Source of the DNA: Pulicaria dysenterica
Lineage: Eukaryota; Streptophyta; Magnoliopsida; Asterales; Asteraceae
Length of the DNA stretch: 64,000 nt
Direction of reading: 5' to 3'
NCBI GenBank assembly: GCA_947179395.2
Contig: OX359289.1
Span: forward strand, 69,990,229 to 70,054,228
The notes beneath the pieces were generated by a model. The model saw only the letters and a list, made by a program, of their open reading frames with translations. It was not told where the DNA came from and did not search any database. Both the position numbers and the translations under genes were made by a program. Shown piece after piece: positions 45,690 to 59,000 of the stretch (position 1 is its first letter; each line of letters starts with the position of its first letter).

Positions 45690-46950
45690 TAATTTCATAA
45701 CATAATTTGTTAAAAGATTTAATTTTAAAAGCTCTATTTTTAAATTTAACTCTTGAAAATAGGAGATCAACAACAAAATCGTGTATCTTTATAATTAGTT
45801 GTATCTAAACTATAATGCTCCTCCATACAATTCAAATATAAGTTTTGAAATTTGAAATTTTAAAACATAATTTGAGAATTAAATAATATAATCTTAACTA
45901 ATTAAAATATTATCCTAACTAAATTAAAAATTAGTTTATTAAAAGATAATTAAAAACCTCTATTTACAAATTTAACCCTTAGAAGGAAATTAACAACAAA
46001 ATCGTGTATCCTAACTAATCATTAGGTGTATCTAAATTACAATGATGTTCCATATAATTCACATAGAAGTTTCAGAATTTTAAATTTCAAAACATAATTT
46101 GAAGAATAAATAATATAATCTTAACTAATTAAAATATTATCCTAACTAAATAAAAAATTAGTTTGTTAAAAGATAATTAAAAACCTCTATTTACAAATTT
46201 AACCCTTAGAAGGAAATTAACAACAAAATCGTGTATCCTAACTAATCATTAGGTGTATCTAAATTACAATGATGTTCCATATAATTCACATAGAAGTTTC
46301 AGAATTTTAAATTTCAAAACGTAATTTGAAGAATAAATAATATAATCTTAACTAATTAAAATATTTTCCTAACTAATTTGAAGATTAGTTTGTTAAAAGA
46401 CATTTAAAATCTCTATTTTCAAATTTAACCTTATAAATAGGAGATTAAGAATGAAATCGTGTATCCTAACTAATCATTAGTTTAATCTAATCATTAGCTG
46501 AATTTAAACTACAATGGGGTTCTTTACAATTCGCATAGAAGTTTTAAAATTTTAAATTTCAAAACATAATTCGAAGATTAAATAATATAATCTTAACTAA
46601 TTAAGATATTATCCTAACTTATTTGAAGATTAGTTTGTTAAAAGATTCTATTTAAAACCTTTATTTTCAAATTTAACATTTAGAAATAGGAGATCAACAA
46701 CAAATTCGTGTATTGTAATAATTATTATGTGTATTTAAACTACAATGGTGCTACATAAATTCGCATAGAAGTTTCGAAATTAGAAATTTCAAAACATAAT
46801 TCGAAGATTAAATAATATAATCCTAACTAATTTGAATATTAGTTTTTTTAAATATTTAATTTAAAACCTCTATTTTCATATTTAACCCTTTAAAATAGGA
46901 GATTAATAACAAAATTGTGTATTCTAACTAATCATTAGTTGTATCCTAAC
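45690..46950. repeat. Tandem array of a ~226-bp unit, about six copies
   Basis: The marker phrase CTCTATTTnCAAATTTAAC recurs at about 45731, 45957, 46184, 46410, 46658 and 46867, giving steps of 226, 227, 226, 248 and 209 bp. Copies 2 and 3 are nearly identical (for example GGAAATTAACAACAAAATCG and GTGTATCTAAATTACAATGA in both), and the outer copies are more diverged. Confidence 0.85.
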
Positions 46951-47177
46951 AAAATCGGTCTTAATATTTATTTTTATACAACAAAACAAGATATGACATA
47001 TCTTTTTTATTTGGATTTACTAATTTTTAAATAAGTTCTATATTCTAAGTATGTTTTACAATTTTATTTTTAATATATTGTGATAATTTATAAAAACAAA
47101 AAAATTAAAAATAAATTTTATTATACTTCGTGTTTATATACGGGATGCGTAACTAAGTATATATATATATATATATA

Positions 47178-48480
47178 GGTGTAACATCCTAAATCTGGGC
47201 CCAGTCGTTTAGTGAGTATTTCTTTTAATTGCTACGTGTTTATTTTTAATAGCATGCTTATATGGTATCGTTACATTCGTTTTTAAATAAGGATTCCGAA
47301 TATAATTTTATTAGAAATTTACTAGTTGTTACTAGTCGGTTAAATGACAAACCGTATATTCGAATGTAGCGTTTTAAATACTGATACTTATGTATATGTG
47401 GAGGTAGCCGAAAATAAGGATAATATGTATATATAGAGTGTCGTTATTGTAAAAGGTGTGAAAATGTAAAAAGGGTAAGAGGCAATCTAACCGTCGGATT
47501 GTCATAAAAAGTCAATTTCCGTCGGTCAAAATTGATGACATGGAAGGATGGTTTAATTGAGACGTGAGAGCAAAATTGGAATAAAATGATCAATTCAGTT
47601 ACCCAAATACCGAGAAATATGCTAAGTGGCCTTTATCACTCACGATTGTTTGGAAAACGAAATTCATACGATTAGTTAAATAGAAGACTGTTTTCAGAAG
47701 AAATTGATTCATCGGAAAGAAAAGGTACGCGCACTTCATTTATGTTATTAATTTAATATACAATAATATTGAAAATCCAGTACTTCATTTATTTTAAAAA
47801 TTGATGACCGCATATTAAATAATTGGTGAATTATCATATATTTCAAAATTTGCCCAACTTCATAATTTATTTCAAAAATCGATGATTGCGTAGTAAATAA
47901 ATAATTGATGGATTATCATATATTCAAAAATCGATGAATATATTATTTTGTTCAATAAAAATGATGAACACTGTACATATTCTTAAATCAATTTGTAAGT
48001 AGACATGAAACAGAATTAAACCAATATAAAGAAACTAGAAATAAATATTGGAGAAAATGATAAAAACAGGTGGGAATACTTACCAACATAATATGGATTA
48101 GTTTGACTAACTAATTTTTTTTAAATACATCATAAAACGATATAAAAAGTCTAATTTACCCTTTTATAGTTTTTGCCACATGTCATCTTGTGAATGCGTC
48201 TTACACATTTTACATTAATTCACTTTTTATTTGAACCAAATTCCATATGAGCTAAATCTGGGCTTAATATATTTTAAATAAAATGGTATTTAAAATAGAT
48301 TTAACTTAATTTTACCTCATAAGTTAATGAGATAGCAAAAGAAACAAATCACAAAAAAACTCTCTTCCCCTCTCCCTGTTGGTTCGGCCGACCACAATGG
48401 AGGAAGAAAGCGGGTCGGTTTTTTTCTTGTTAGACGCACACACACGCATACAAACAAACAGCTTGTTTTGTTTGTGGTTG
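47178..48480 (+). repeat. Possible LTR fragment (TGTAACATCCTAAATCTGGG start)
   Basis: Starts TGTAACATCCTAAATCTGGG directly after a TA microsatellite. Plant Ty3/gypsy LTRs often start TGTAACAYCC. No matching second LTR, primer site or end was identified, so this is a weak call. Confidence 0.25.
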
Positions 48481-48593
48481 CTTGATTAACTATGATATCA
48501 TATTTTTCTTTTATATAATTAGTTTTTGAGACTGCTAGATCCTAACCCTCTTTCGGATTTTTGGGGTTAAGTTGAGTTGATCAACTTCCAGTA

Positions 48594-48718
48594 ACACTTT
48601 AAATGTTTTACAAAAAAACTCTCCTGAAGTTAATGACACTTTAAATGCTTTACAAAAAACTGTCAGAATTTAAATACACTTTAAATGTTTACAAAAACTG
48701 TCCTGAATTTAATGACAG
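48594..48718. repeat. Three tandem copies of a ~41-bp unit
   Basis: ACACTTTAAATG recurs at 48594, 48636 and 48676, each followed by TTTACAAAAA and CTGTCCTGAA-like text. Confidence 0.8.
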
Positions 48719-49007
48719 GAAAGGCGAGAGGTCGGAGAGAGCCAGGAAAAGGGTACTTTAAAATTTTTTAAAAACATTTATATATTATATAATATATAAT
48801 TCGGTTTATTCGGGTTAAAAATTCCTAAAATCATAACCGAACCGAAAACCGTTTATGGTAATCGGTTTCGGTTTTTAAACCGAACCGAAACCCGAATTTG
48901 AAAACGGTTTCGGCTTTTTTGGTTACGAAGCGGTTCGGATTACGGTTAAAACGGTTTATATCCGAATTTTGAACACCCATATGTCGACAAATGAAACTAT
49001 TTTACCC

Positions 49008-49034
49008 CGCCGCATCGCGCGGGTAAAATACTAG
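49008..49034 (+). mobile_element. Helitron-like 3' terminus
   Basis: The hairpin CCCGCCGCATCGCGCGGG (with imperfect inner pairing) is followed by TAAAATA and CTAG, then T. A GC-rich hairpin just before CTRR-T is the Helitron 3' pattern. It lies about 350 bp upstream of the WRKY start codon. No 5' end was found. Confidence 0.5.
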
Positions 49035-49112
49035 TATATATTATAGAAAAAGAAAATTTGCAAAGACCAGGTCCCACACCGTTTACCAGCTACCGGAAGC
49101 TAATGGGGAAGG

Positions 49113-49239
49113 AGTCAAAAGTCAACAATTGAGATCTGTAAACGTGGTCGTCAGCTCCGCCAAATACTTCCTCTCTTCTATTTCCCACAAATACACCCAC
49201 ACATACTCCCCATTTCCAAATAACAATATCAAAAGTCAA
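49113..49239. promoter_or_regulatory. W-box cluster upstream of the WRKY gene
   Basis: The W-box core TTGAC (read as GTCAA on the + strand) occurs at 49113-49118, 49120-49125 and 49234-49239, 145-270 bp before the start codon. The first two form a tight pair (TTGACTTTTGACT on the minus strand). WRKY proteins bind this core, so auto- or cross-regulation by WRKY factors is plausible. Confidence 0.65.
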
Positions 49240-49341
49240 ACTTTTGGTCATACCTTCTCTCCCAAATACTTCCTCTCCAATCTTCTGTTTACATTTATAC
49301 ATATCCTTCCTCATCCAGCCTTCCAAACACTTGAATAATCC

Positions 49342-49382
49342 AACACACACTCACACACACACACTCTCTCTCTTGATCTTAT
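49342..49382 (+). promoter_or_regulatory. CA/CT-rich 5' UTR of the WRKY gene
   Basis: A run of CACACA then CTCTCTCT leads to the start codon at 49383. Pyrimidine-rich 5' leaders are common in plants. The transcription start cannot be placed; the AT-rich TATATATTATAG at about 49035-49046 could supply a TATA box if the leader is about 300 nt. Confidence 0.5.
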
Positions 49383-51996
49383 ATGGGCAAACATGGATGG
49401 GGATTAACCTTGGATACATCTGAACCGATTGAATTATTATCTCCACCGTTGAATTTTCCGGTTAAGGCCGCCATGTATTCGGATGTCACCGTCACCACCA
49501 CGTTACCGCCGTCTCCAACCGACTCTAACAGGAAAGTCATGAGTGAGGTCGATTTTTTCTCAGCCTGCAAGTCAAATGATGATCAAATTGTTGTCAAGAA
49601 AGAGAATTCTCATGACACTGAATCAGATGTAAATGTAAGTATTTGCTAGATCATCCTTTTCAATTCATTTCTGGAAAATGATAATTAAGTTACCAAAGTT
49701 GTGTGATTTTTTTTATGAAAAATGATATATTTCTGCAAAATATTCATTCATGCATATTATAATTATCTTGAAATGAATTCATGCCAATAATTATTTTTAA
49801 GATCTCACAAATCTCATTGTTTGTTGTATTTATGTGAATTAACAATCATAAAAACTTAATCAATAATCTTAATTTAAATTACATGGAAATCTTGATCTGA
49901 TTGTTTATGTTTACATGTAATTATATAGACAGGTTTACATCTACTTACAACTAATAGTGATCAATCATCTGTGGATGATGGAGGTTCATCAACAAGTGAG
50001 GATAAACAAGTAAATAATAAGGTATGAATTGACTTAATGAATTAAATTTAATTAAATTTGATTTCTATATATCAAAATTATGTAGATGTAATTTTTGTCC
50101 ACCTTTATATGAGAATTTAATGTTTATGAATGAGATTATTCATTAGTGGCACCAGCTGTATATAATTTACCATGAGTTCTTGAGTAAAACTATGGTTTAC
50201 TAATTAATTAGTAACAAATATTTTAATAACAGATTTATTTAAATATTTATTTATATACAAAATAGAAACAAATAAGTGATATTAATTACATTTTAATTTA
50301 ATAATAGATGTGGTCCATGTATTACAAATTTCTGAGTTACTATTGGTTGATCATGATTTTTAGGTGACAATGTTACAAGTTGAGTTAGATAAAATGAAGA
50401 CAGAAAATCAAAGGTTAAGAGAAATGGTTTCTCAAGTTAACAACAATTACACTGCGTTGCAAATTCATGTAGCTAATGAAATACAAAAGCAACAAAACAC
50501 GAAAGTCGATCATGAGTCGCGCTCGCAGGAACGAAGTGAATCGAATAGCGATAAAACTGGTAAAAGGAAGGGTCGGGAGAAGACCCCGGATTCGGATTGT
50601 TTGGTTTCTAGCAAGCTACCGCAAGCAAATGTTGAGCAACCATATGAATCTACAATGCGTAAAGCTCGAGTTTCAGTTCGGGCTCGTTCAGAAGCACCCA
50701 TGGTATGTAAATTAACTAAATCTCCTAATGATACATGGAAAAGATCACTTCATCATTGTTGAGTAATGTCCCACATCGGACTCGTTGTTACTTTATAATC
50801 TGCTTTGTAAGTGTCATGTGCTACTCCTCTTATAACCAATTGGTTTTGAGTTGGAACCCCACAAACTTACATGGTATCAGAACAAGTTCACCTGTGTGGT
50901 TGGTCACCACACGAACTACATGTAACCCATAAGTATCCACGTGATTGACGCAAAAAAAGGAAAAAAAAAGAACCCCACACGTGAGGGGGCGTAAGTGTTG
51001 AGTAATGTCACACATCAAACGGGAAGTGACTTTGTAATCTGCCTTATAAGTGTCTTGGGCTACTCATCTCATAACCAATTGGTTTTGAGTTAGAACCCCA
51101 CAAACTTACAATCATATCTCACTCTTTAAAATGTTAGTAAAAGTGATACAATGAAAACCTTAACGAAGAACATGACTGAATGGGTCATGTTCTATCTATA
51201 CAGTCGTCTAGATTACTCTACACTGAACGAATAAAACTCTCATTGTTTGCAGATTACTGATGGTTGTCAATGGCGTAAGTATGGTCAAAAGATGGCGAAA
51301 GGAAACCCATGTCCACGTGCCTACTACCGATGCACAATGGCCTTGGGTTGTCCAGTTAGAAAGCAAGTTCAAAGATGTGTTGATGATCAGACGATTTTGA
51401 TTACCACCTATGAAGGCACCCATACCCACCCACTACCGCCAGCGGCATTGGCAATGGCATCAACGACATCAGCGGCCGCTAGTATGCTCCTTTCGGGTTC
51501 AATGCCAAGTTCCGATAATTTGATAAAATCGAACATATTAGCCTCTTCCAACATAGCAACAATATCTGCATCAGCCCCTTTTCCAACTGTTACTTTGGAC
51601 TTGACTTGTAACCCAAATCAATATCAAACAAATAACATTCATTCAACACATGAATATCACCAAGCTGGCTACATGTCATCACATATTATGCAACCCACAA
51701 TTGCAATTCCTTCACCATCAATCCCTGCTAGCAATCAATCAAGATTTTCTGGTCTACAATTATCTAATCATGATCATATGGAGTCTAATAAACTACCAAC
51801 ACCATTGTTTGCCGATTCCCTTACTGCCGCTACATCAGCCATCACTGCAGATCCAAATTTCACTGCAGCCTTAGCGGCGGCGATCTCCTCCATCATTAGC
51901 CGTGGCAACGCTACAGCCGACACCACCACCACCACCACCACCAACAACAGCAACAACATGAACATACACAAGACTACAAATTTCCAACCAAACTGA
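49383..51996 (+). CDS. WRKY transcription factor, group IIb (four exons)
   Basis: A nuclear DNA-binding regulator of stress and development genes. Exons by GT/AG sites and frame: 49383-49634, 49929-50021, 50364-50702, 51253-51996 (stop TGA), 475 residues. Exon 2 gives TGLHLLTTNSDQSSVDDGG. Exon 3 opens with a leucine-zipper-like coiled coil (VTMLQVELDKMKTENQRLRE), both hallmarks of group IIb. The WRKY domain (about 229-290) has WRKYGQK at 235-241 and a C2H2 zinc finger C255-X5-C261-X23-H285-X-H287. The C-terminus has ADPNFTAALAAAISSI, as in WRKY6/31/42-like proteins; hence the subgroup call. The V-type intron that normally splits the domain before VQR in groups IIa/IIb is missing here. Intron 3 holds a TRIM element. 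The protein looks intact and functional. Confidence 0.93.
50757..51110 (+). mobile_element. TRIM retrotransposon in WRKY intron 3
   Basis: Two 115-bp LTRs (50757-50871 and 50996-51110), both beginning TGTTGAGTAATGTC and ending CAAACTTACA, with a 124-bp interior. An iMet-like primer site TGGTATCAGAAC follows the first LTR, and a purine stretch GTGAGGGGGCGTAAG precedes the second. A perfect 5-bp target duplication ATCAT flanks it (50752-50756 and 51111-51115). It has no coding capacity, so it is a terminal-repeat retrotransposon in miniature. It lies in sense orientation within the intron, which would be about 190 bp without it. Confidence 0.93.
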
Positions 51997-52695
51997 AGAT
52001 TGCAAAATTCAAAAATTCTTTTGTTCTTTTAGTCAACAAATTAGTTTTTCGCATCTAAGACTACTCAATGTTAATTACGTTTTTTCTTTTTTCTTTTTCT
52101 GTGATTTTGTCAACGTACGAACTCTTTCCCCTTTTTCCACGTAAAAAAGTTTTCTGCCTTGTCACCATTTTAAATATATAGCATCTGAAAAATACTTTAT
52201 ATAGTTTGACGGCTGGTATATGTTGTTATAGGATAATAGAAGTAGAATTAAGTGTTGCCTATCTTTCATTGTAATATTATGTATGTTTTAGATATCCAAA
52301 TTTTTGGGACGTAAAATATATATTTATTATATCAAATTAAATATAATATTAATACTTATTCTATAATACTTGTATTCACCTAATTACAAAAATGAAACTT
52401 AAAACTGAATATAACGATATAAGTTTGTTTAATATGTTTTTCAACATTTGATAAATTAGATATTTCTCATCCATGACATAAATCATAAGAGAAGAAAACT
52501 TCAGAGAAGGTTAGGGTAGATCGATTACACAATAAGTTATCGCATATGTTGATAGCAAACAAGATAAATGTTTAAATAAAGTGGGATAATAGAAGAAGAT
52601 AATAAAAGGTTATAATAAAGTTGAATAACTAAACGAGAGATATGATGTTTAATTTATATTCTTTTTATTATATATTTTTATTATATGTATATTAT
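51997..52695. other. 3' flank of the WRKY gene
   Basis: Probably 3' UTR followed by AT-rich spacer. No clear polyadenylation signal could be fixed and nothing else is recognised. Confidence 0.4.
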
Positions 52696-53148
52696 CAAGG
52701 TTCTAAATAGCGTGAGGCGTGGCGTAGCTTGACGGCAGAGTTAAGCCTCAAGTCTTGGAAGTCATGGCGAGGTCACGACAATTCACAAAACGCGACCTAA
52801 GGCGGAAATTTTGTATATAAAATAATTAATCATGTACATAAAATTATACAAACAAATATATAAAACACACAATTATAGGTTTATAACGTAGTTAATCAAT
52901 CTTTTTCTTTGTTTTCGTTATATCTCACCATCCTTATAACTTAATAACTATATATATTCGGCTCATTTGGCTCAGAACCTCTAACACGCCTAAAAAGCAC
53001 GACTTATAACCGGTTAAGGCATGTTAGGGTGGACCTTAGTGTACCACAAGCCTTACGCCCAAACTTTAGATCATGACATGGTGGTATGGTCAAGCCTCAA
53101 GCCATGACGGAGCAATGACGAAGTCAAGATGAGCTTTTTGGAACCATG
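52696..53148. mobile_element. Small non-autonomous DNA element, possibly hAT-like
   Basis: The left end CAAGGTTCTAAATAGC matches the right end in reverse complement, CATGGTTCCAAAAAGC (13 of 16). The interior is GC-richer than its surroundings, with GAGGCGTGGCG and GCCTCAAG phrases. Flanking 8-mers TATATTAT and ATTGTTAT agree at 5 of 8, so the target duplication is decayed or absent. The superfamily is uncertain. Confidence 0.4.
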
Positions 53149-54683
<1,535 letters not shown>

Positions 54684-54685
<2 letters not shown>

Positions 54686-54915
54686 CAAAAGTTCAAACGA
54701 GAACTGTTTTTCGTACGAGAACTACGAGAACCAATCTGAGCCGTTCAATTCCTCCTCCTTTAATGTCATTGCCCACCCATGAATTCCTCACATGCACCCT
54801 GCCACACTTGATTCCCTCCACGCTCTCCATCCATGAACTTCCCATATCCAAGGAACGGCTGAGATTGGTTCTCGCAGTTCTTGTACGAAAAACAGTTCTC
54901 GTTTGAACCGTCCCC
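54684..54915. mobile_element. (TA)n-flanked MITE, copy 2
   Basis: Ends GTTCAAACGAGAACTG on both sides (inverted). The interior matches copy 1 in the opposite orientation (CATTGCCCACCCATGAATTC, CACATGCACCCTGCCACAC). It is bordered by TA tracts at 54640-54683 and 54916-54930. Confidence 0.7.
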
Positions 54916-55139
54916 TATATATATATATAGTAAAGAGATCAAATGCGAACGTTAATAATTGTGAATGATTTTGCGAACGGCATCTTCTCAAGGTGAATCA
55001 CATCATCTTTCAAGTATTTATATTTATAATATATAACAATTGGCAAACACCAAACATACGCCGTTCACTGTTCATACAAGGGATTTTCTAAAATGCGCTT
55101 CCTCTATTTATTATCAAGTGATTCAATAATATTAACTGA

Positions 55140-55208
55140 AGTTCTTTTTAGCTCAGTTGGCTAGAGCCTGTCCGTGCAATCCAATAGGTCTGGGGTTCGA
55201 TACACACC
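55140..55208 (+). repeat. tRNA-like sequence (SINE head or tRNA pseudogene)
   Basis: It has a polymerase III A box TAGCTCAGTTGGCTAGAGC and a B box GGGGTTCGATAC at tRNA-like spacing. The acceptor and anticodon stems do not pair well and the T stem is poor, so it is not a working tRNA gene. T- and C-rich DNA follows. A tRNA-derived SINE head is the likeliest reading; no clear SINE tail or target duplication was found. Confidence 0.5.
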
Positions 55209-55450
55209 AACCCCTTTTTCTCTCTTTTTTTGTTTTTTTGTTCCTTTCTTCAACAGACCCTTTCCTTTGCTCTTTTTAGTTGTTTATTTTTTTATTTTAC
55301 TCTTTAATTTACATTTTTTTTTATTTTTTTTTAAACCCATCCCCTGTTTCTCTCTATTTTGTTTTTTTTCCTTTCTTCAACAGACCTTTTCCTTTGCTCT
55401 TTTTAATTGTTTATTTTTTATTTTACTCTATAATTTACCTTTTTTTATTC
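55208..55450. repeat. Tandem duplication of a ~123-bp T-rich unit
   Basis: CTTTCTTCAACAGACC, then TTTTCCTTTGCTCTTTTTA, TTGTTTATTTTTT and ATTTTACTCT occur twice in the same order, about 123 bp apart. Frames read through it are low-complexity phenylalanine runs and are rejected as genes. Confidence 0.85.
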
Positions 55451-56074
55451 TTAAGAGACGTAAAATAATCTTTCCTTATTTGTTCTATTCTTAAAATCTG
55501 TATTACAACGTAACATACTTTATTCTTGACTTTTTTAATTGTGTTTTATTTTTATACATTTTTTACGATTTTAGTTGACATATTTTTGTTTCTTTACATT
55601 TAGTAGACCTTTTTAATAACTTCTAACACATATTCATTAAAAAAATTTCGAACAAATACACAACAATTTTTAAAGTAGAACAAATTTCATTTTATAATAA
55701 AACTTATCATACATTTATTAACTAGCAAAAGAACAATGGCTATTATACAAGTTAAAAAATCTTTTGTTTTTTTTTTTTTGAAAAGCAAACTTTTATTAAC
55801 AACACAACAACTCTATAAGACATAGAGCTGTGCATCCAAACATCCAAGTACATGTTCACATCGATTAGTTCTACTGTTTCTTGACTAGATCATGACCATA
55901 CAATTGAGTCAACCTACTCCTCACATTGCTTGAGAAGGGTCTAATATCCAATCTGACCAACTCCATGCTTTTTTCTTTTTCATTTTACCTTTTAACCATT
56001 GGTACATTAATATTTGGAAGTCAAAGTACAGATCCGCCATTCATTTGCTTCTGCCTTGAAACACCTTCTCATTT

Positions 56075-59000
56075 CTATTCTTCCATATCATATAGCATAC
56101 CTTTTACTGCTCCATCCCATAACTCTATTTGTTTATTTGACCAGTTTGCTCCCCTCTGCTTAACTACTTCTGTTACTGTTTTAAATATTTTGAAAGTAAC
56201 CCCCCACCAAGAGAAGAAACGCTCCCATACGTACTTTATCTCTTTGCAGCTCACTAAAGCGTGAATCGTATCCTCCTTTTCTTCCTTGCATCTTGGACAT
56301 AAAATGGATGGTACATCGATACCTTTTTCTGCCACATTTGCTAGTACTGGAATCTTATTCTTCAGTGCCCTCCACACGAATACATTAACTTTCTTTGGAA
56401 TTATACTCGACCAAACTGTTTTTTCTTCTACTTGCTGCCCTTGTACTTGTTTTTCTTCCAGTAACTTGCGCACCTCTTTAACCACGTACTCGTTGTAATT
56501 GTTCATCGACCAAGACCACCTATCATCCACATCTTTTTTAAGAGATACCTGTTCCAAAACAGTTTTTATAGCCATACATTCGACCTCGACACGACCTCTA
56601 GACACCTCTAAAAAACCCAAGTCCCATTCCCACCTGTGACCAACCCAGCGCCCCAACTCACCTATTTTAATCTCTTTATTACCCACTCTATTGAATAGTC
56701 TAGGACACGTTAATGACAAACTTTCAGACCCGACCCAATTATCCAACCAAAATCGCGTGTTGAGACCATTACCCAACTCTAATTTCCAAAAAGAATTTAA
56801 CAACACCCCTGACTCATCTAACTCACGCACACTTTTTATGATACCAGCCCACATGCTTGACCCTTTAAAGTGATAACCCGACTCAAAACCACCACTAGAC
56901 CCATACACACTTGATATGACTCTTACCCATAGACTCCCCTTGTTTGACATGAATCTCCAGTACCATTTTCCCAGCAAACTCAAACTTGCCCAGATTTAAT
57001 CCCCCCCCCCCCTTTGAAACTGTTTGTAGTGATATCCCATTTAACCCACGGTATACGTTTGTTATTTCCCGACCCACCCCAAAAGAATGATCTTCTAACT
57101 CTCTCTAAAACTCGAATGATGCCTTGTGGAGCATGAAACATTGAGAAGAAATATAACGGAATTCCTGTCAGAACCGATTTAATAAGAGTCACCCTTCCCC
57201 CAAAAGACATTTTCCCTGTTTTCCAACTATGTAACCTTGCGTCAATTTTATCCACCACTTTTTGCCAATATCGTTTGTTGTTCATGTTTACGTTTATTGG
57301 AACCCCCAAGTAGTTTATGATCTCCTCTCCAATTTTACATCCCAACTTCTCAGCCACTTCTTTTGCTTCCCTCGTGTCCACTCCAAAACTCGACAAACTA
57401 CTTTTTCGCCAATTAATTTTTAACCCCGATGCTTCTTGCCAACTTTTGAGAAGATACATCATGTTCTTGATATTCCTCGCATTCCACTTACTAAATATTA
57501 TAGTATCGTCAGCGTACTGTAAATGAGAAATCACAACTTTGTCTTTACCCACTTCTATACCATGAAATATCTGTTTTTCCACCGCTTCCTGCATCATGAT
57601 ACTAAATCCTTCTGCCGCGATTAGGAATAAATACGGAGATAACGGATCTCCTTGTCTTACTCCTCTCTCAACTTTAAATTCCTTTGATGGCGAACCGTTT
57701 ATTAGCACTGACATGTATGAAGACATCAAACATCCTTTAATCCACATCAACCATCTTGCGCCAAATCCCAACTGTTTCATAGAATCCAAAAGGAAATCCC
57801 ATTCAATGCTCTCGTAGGCTTTCTCGAAGTCTATCTTGAACATGAAACTTTTTCTCTTTTTTTTCTTTAACTCAAACATTGCTTCCCCTGCTGTAAGTAT
57901 CCCGTCTAATATCGATCGTCCTTTAATGAATGCTGTTTGTGTTTCGTTTATTACCTTATTGATAACCATCCTGATTCTGTTCGCCAATATATTCGATACG
58001 ATCTTGTAATAGCAGCCTATGAGGCTTATCGATCTGAAATCGTTGAATCCTCTCGGTTCTCTGATTTTTGGAATTAAAGAAATAAATGACGAATTGCACC
58101 CCTTCGAGAATGAGCCATCAATCCAGAAATTCTTTATTGCCTTCATCAAGTCTTCTTTAATTAAGTCCCAGAAGTACTTTATAAAATAAAAATTAAAACC
58201 GTCCGGTCCTCGAGCTTTATTACTACCGCAATCTCTAACCGCCTTTGATACTTCTTTTAATGAAAATGGTTTTTCTAATTCTCTTCTATCTACTCCATCA
58301 ATTTTCCTGAACTTTGAAGACTGAAACATTGTTTTTCTACCATCTTTTTTTCTAAACAAACTTGCAAAATGTTTCACTACCTCCTCTTTCATTTTCTCTT
58401 GATTACTATGCCACACCCCGTTAATATTAATTCCCTCCATATTGCTTTTTCTTATTCTTCTCTTGACTGCGTTATGAAACCATTTCGTGTTTTCGTCTCC
58501 TTCTGACCACCACTTAAGTCTCGCTTTCTGTTTGAGCATATCCCCTCTCATTTTATCTTTATCTAACCACTCTTTCCTCTTTTTGATCCAATTTTGGTGT
58601 TCTTCTTCCGTCATAGATCCCTCTTCTGCCTTCTTTTCCATTCTGTTTACTTCCTGCTGTAGTTCTTCTATTTCTGCATTTAAATTGCTGAATTTAGCTT
58701 TACTCCATACCTTTAAATCTTCCTTGACTGTCTTTAATTTCTTCGCAAACTTGAGATCTGCCTTCTTAGCTTTTGCACTCTTCTCCCAAGCTCTCTTTAC
58801 TATCTCAGCACATTCTTTATCTTCCAACCAAACATTAAAAAAACGAAATGGTTTTGAACCTGAGATGTTTTTTTCCTCAAACAGTATTACCGGGCAATGG
58901 TCGGATAATTTCCTGTCCAGCACCTTACATTTCAGAGACCCCCATTTTTCCAGCATACTTTCAGATAACAAAAACCTGTCCAATTTACTGAATTTCATCC

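Larger units (their letters stand above)
45189..48980. mobile_element. Possible inverted-end element (GGGTGTT ends, TTCGG-rich termini)
   Basis: The left end reads GGGTGTTTAATGGTTCGG. The right end in reverse complement reads GGGTGTTCAAAATTCGG, followed by many AACCGAAACCG variants (48800-48960). The ends are alike in composition and orientation, but the inner termini differ and no target duplication was found. The interior is AT-rich with a TA microsatellite (45459-45508), a tandem array and an LTR-like fragment. These could also be two unrelated repeat ends. Confidence 0.3.

Noticed and set aside
51774..51971. Antisense ORF inside WRKY exon 4
   Set aside because: A shadow of the coding strand; its valine run is the reverse of the ACC repeats at 51921-51941.
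55140..55208. A functional tRNA gene
   Set aside because: A and B boxes are good, but the acceptor, anticodon and T stems do not pair properly.
55174..55494. 106-residue phenylalanine-rich frame
   Set aside because: Low-complexity T-rich tandem repeat; no start context or conserved feature.
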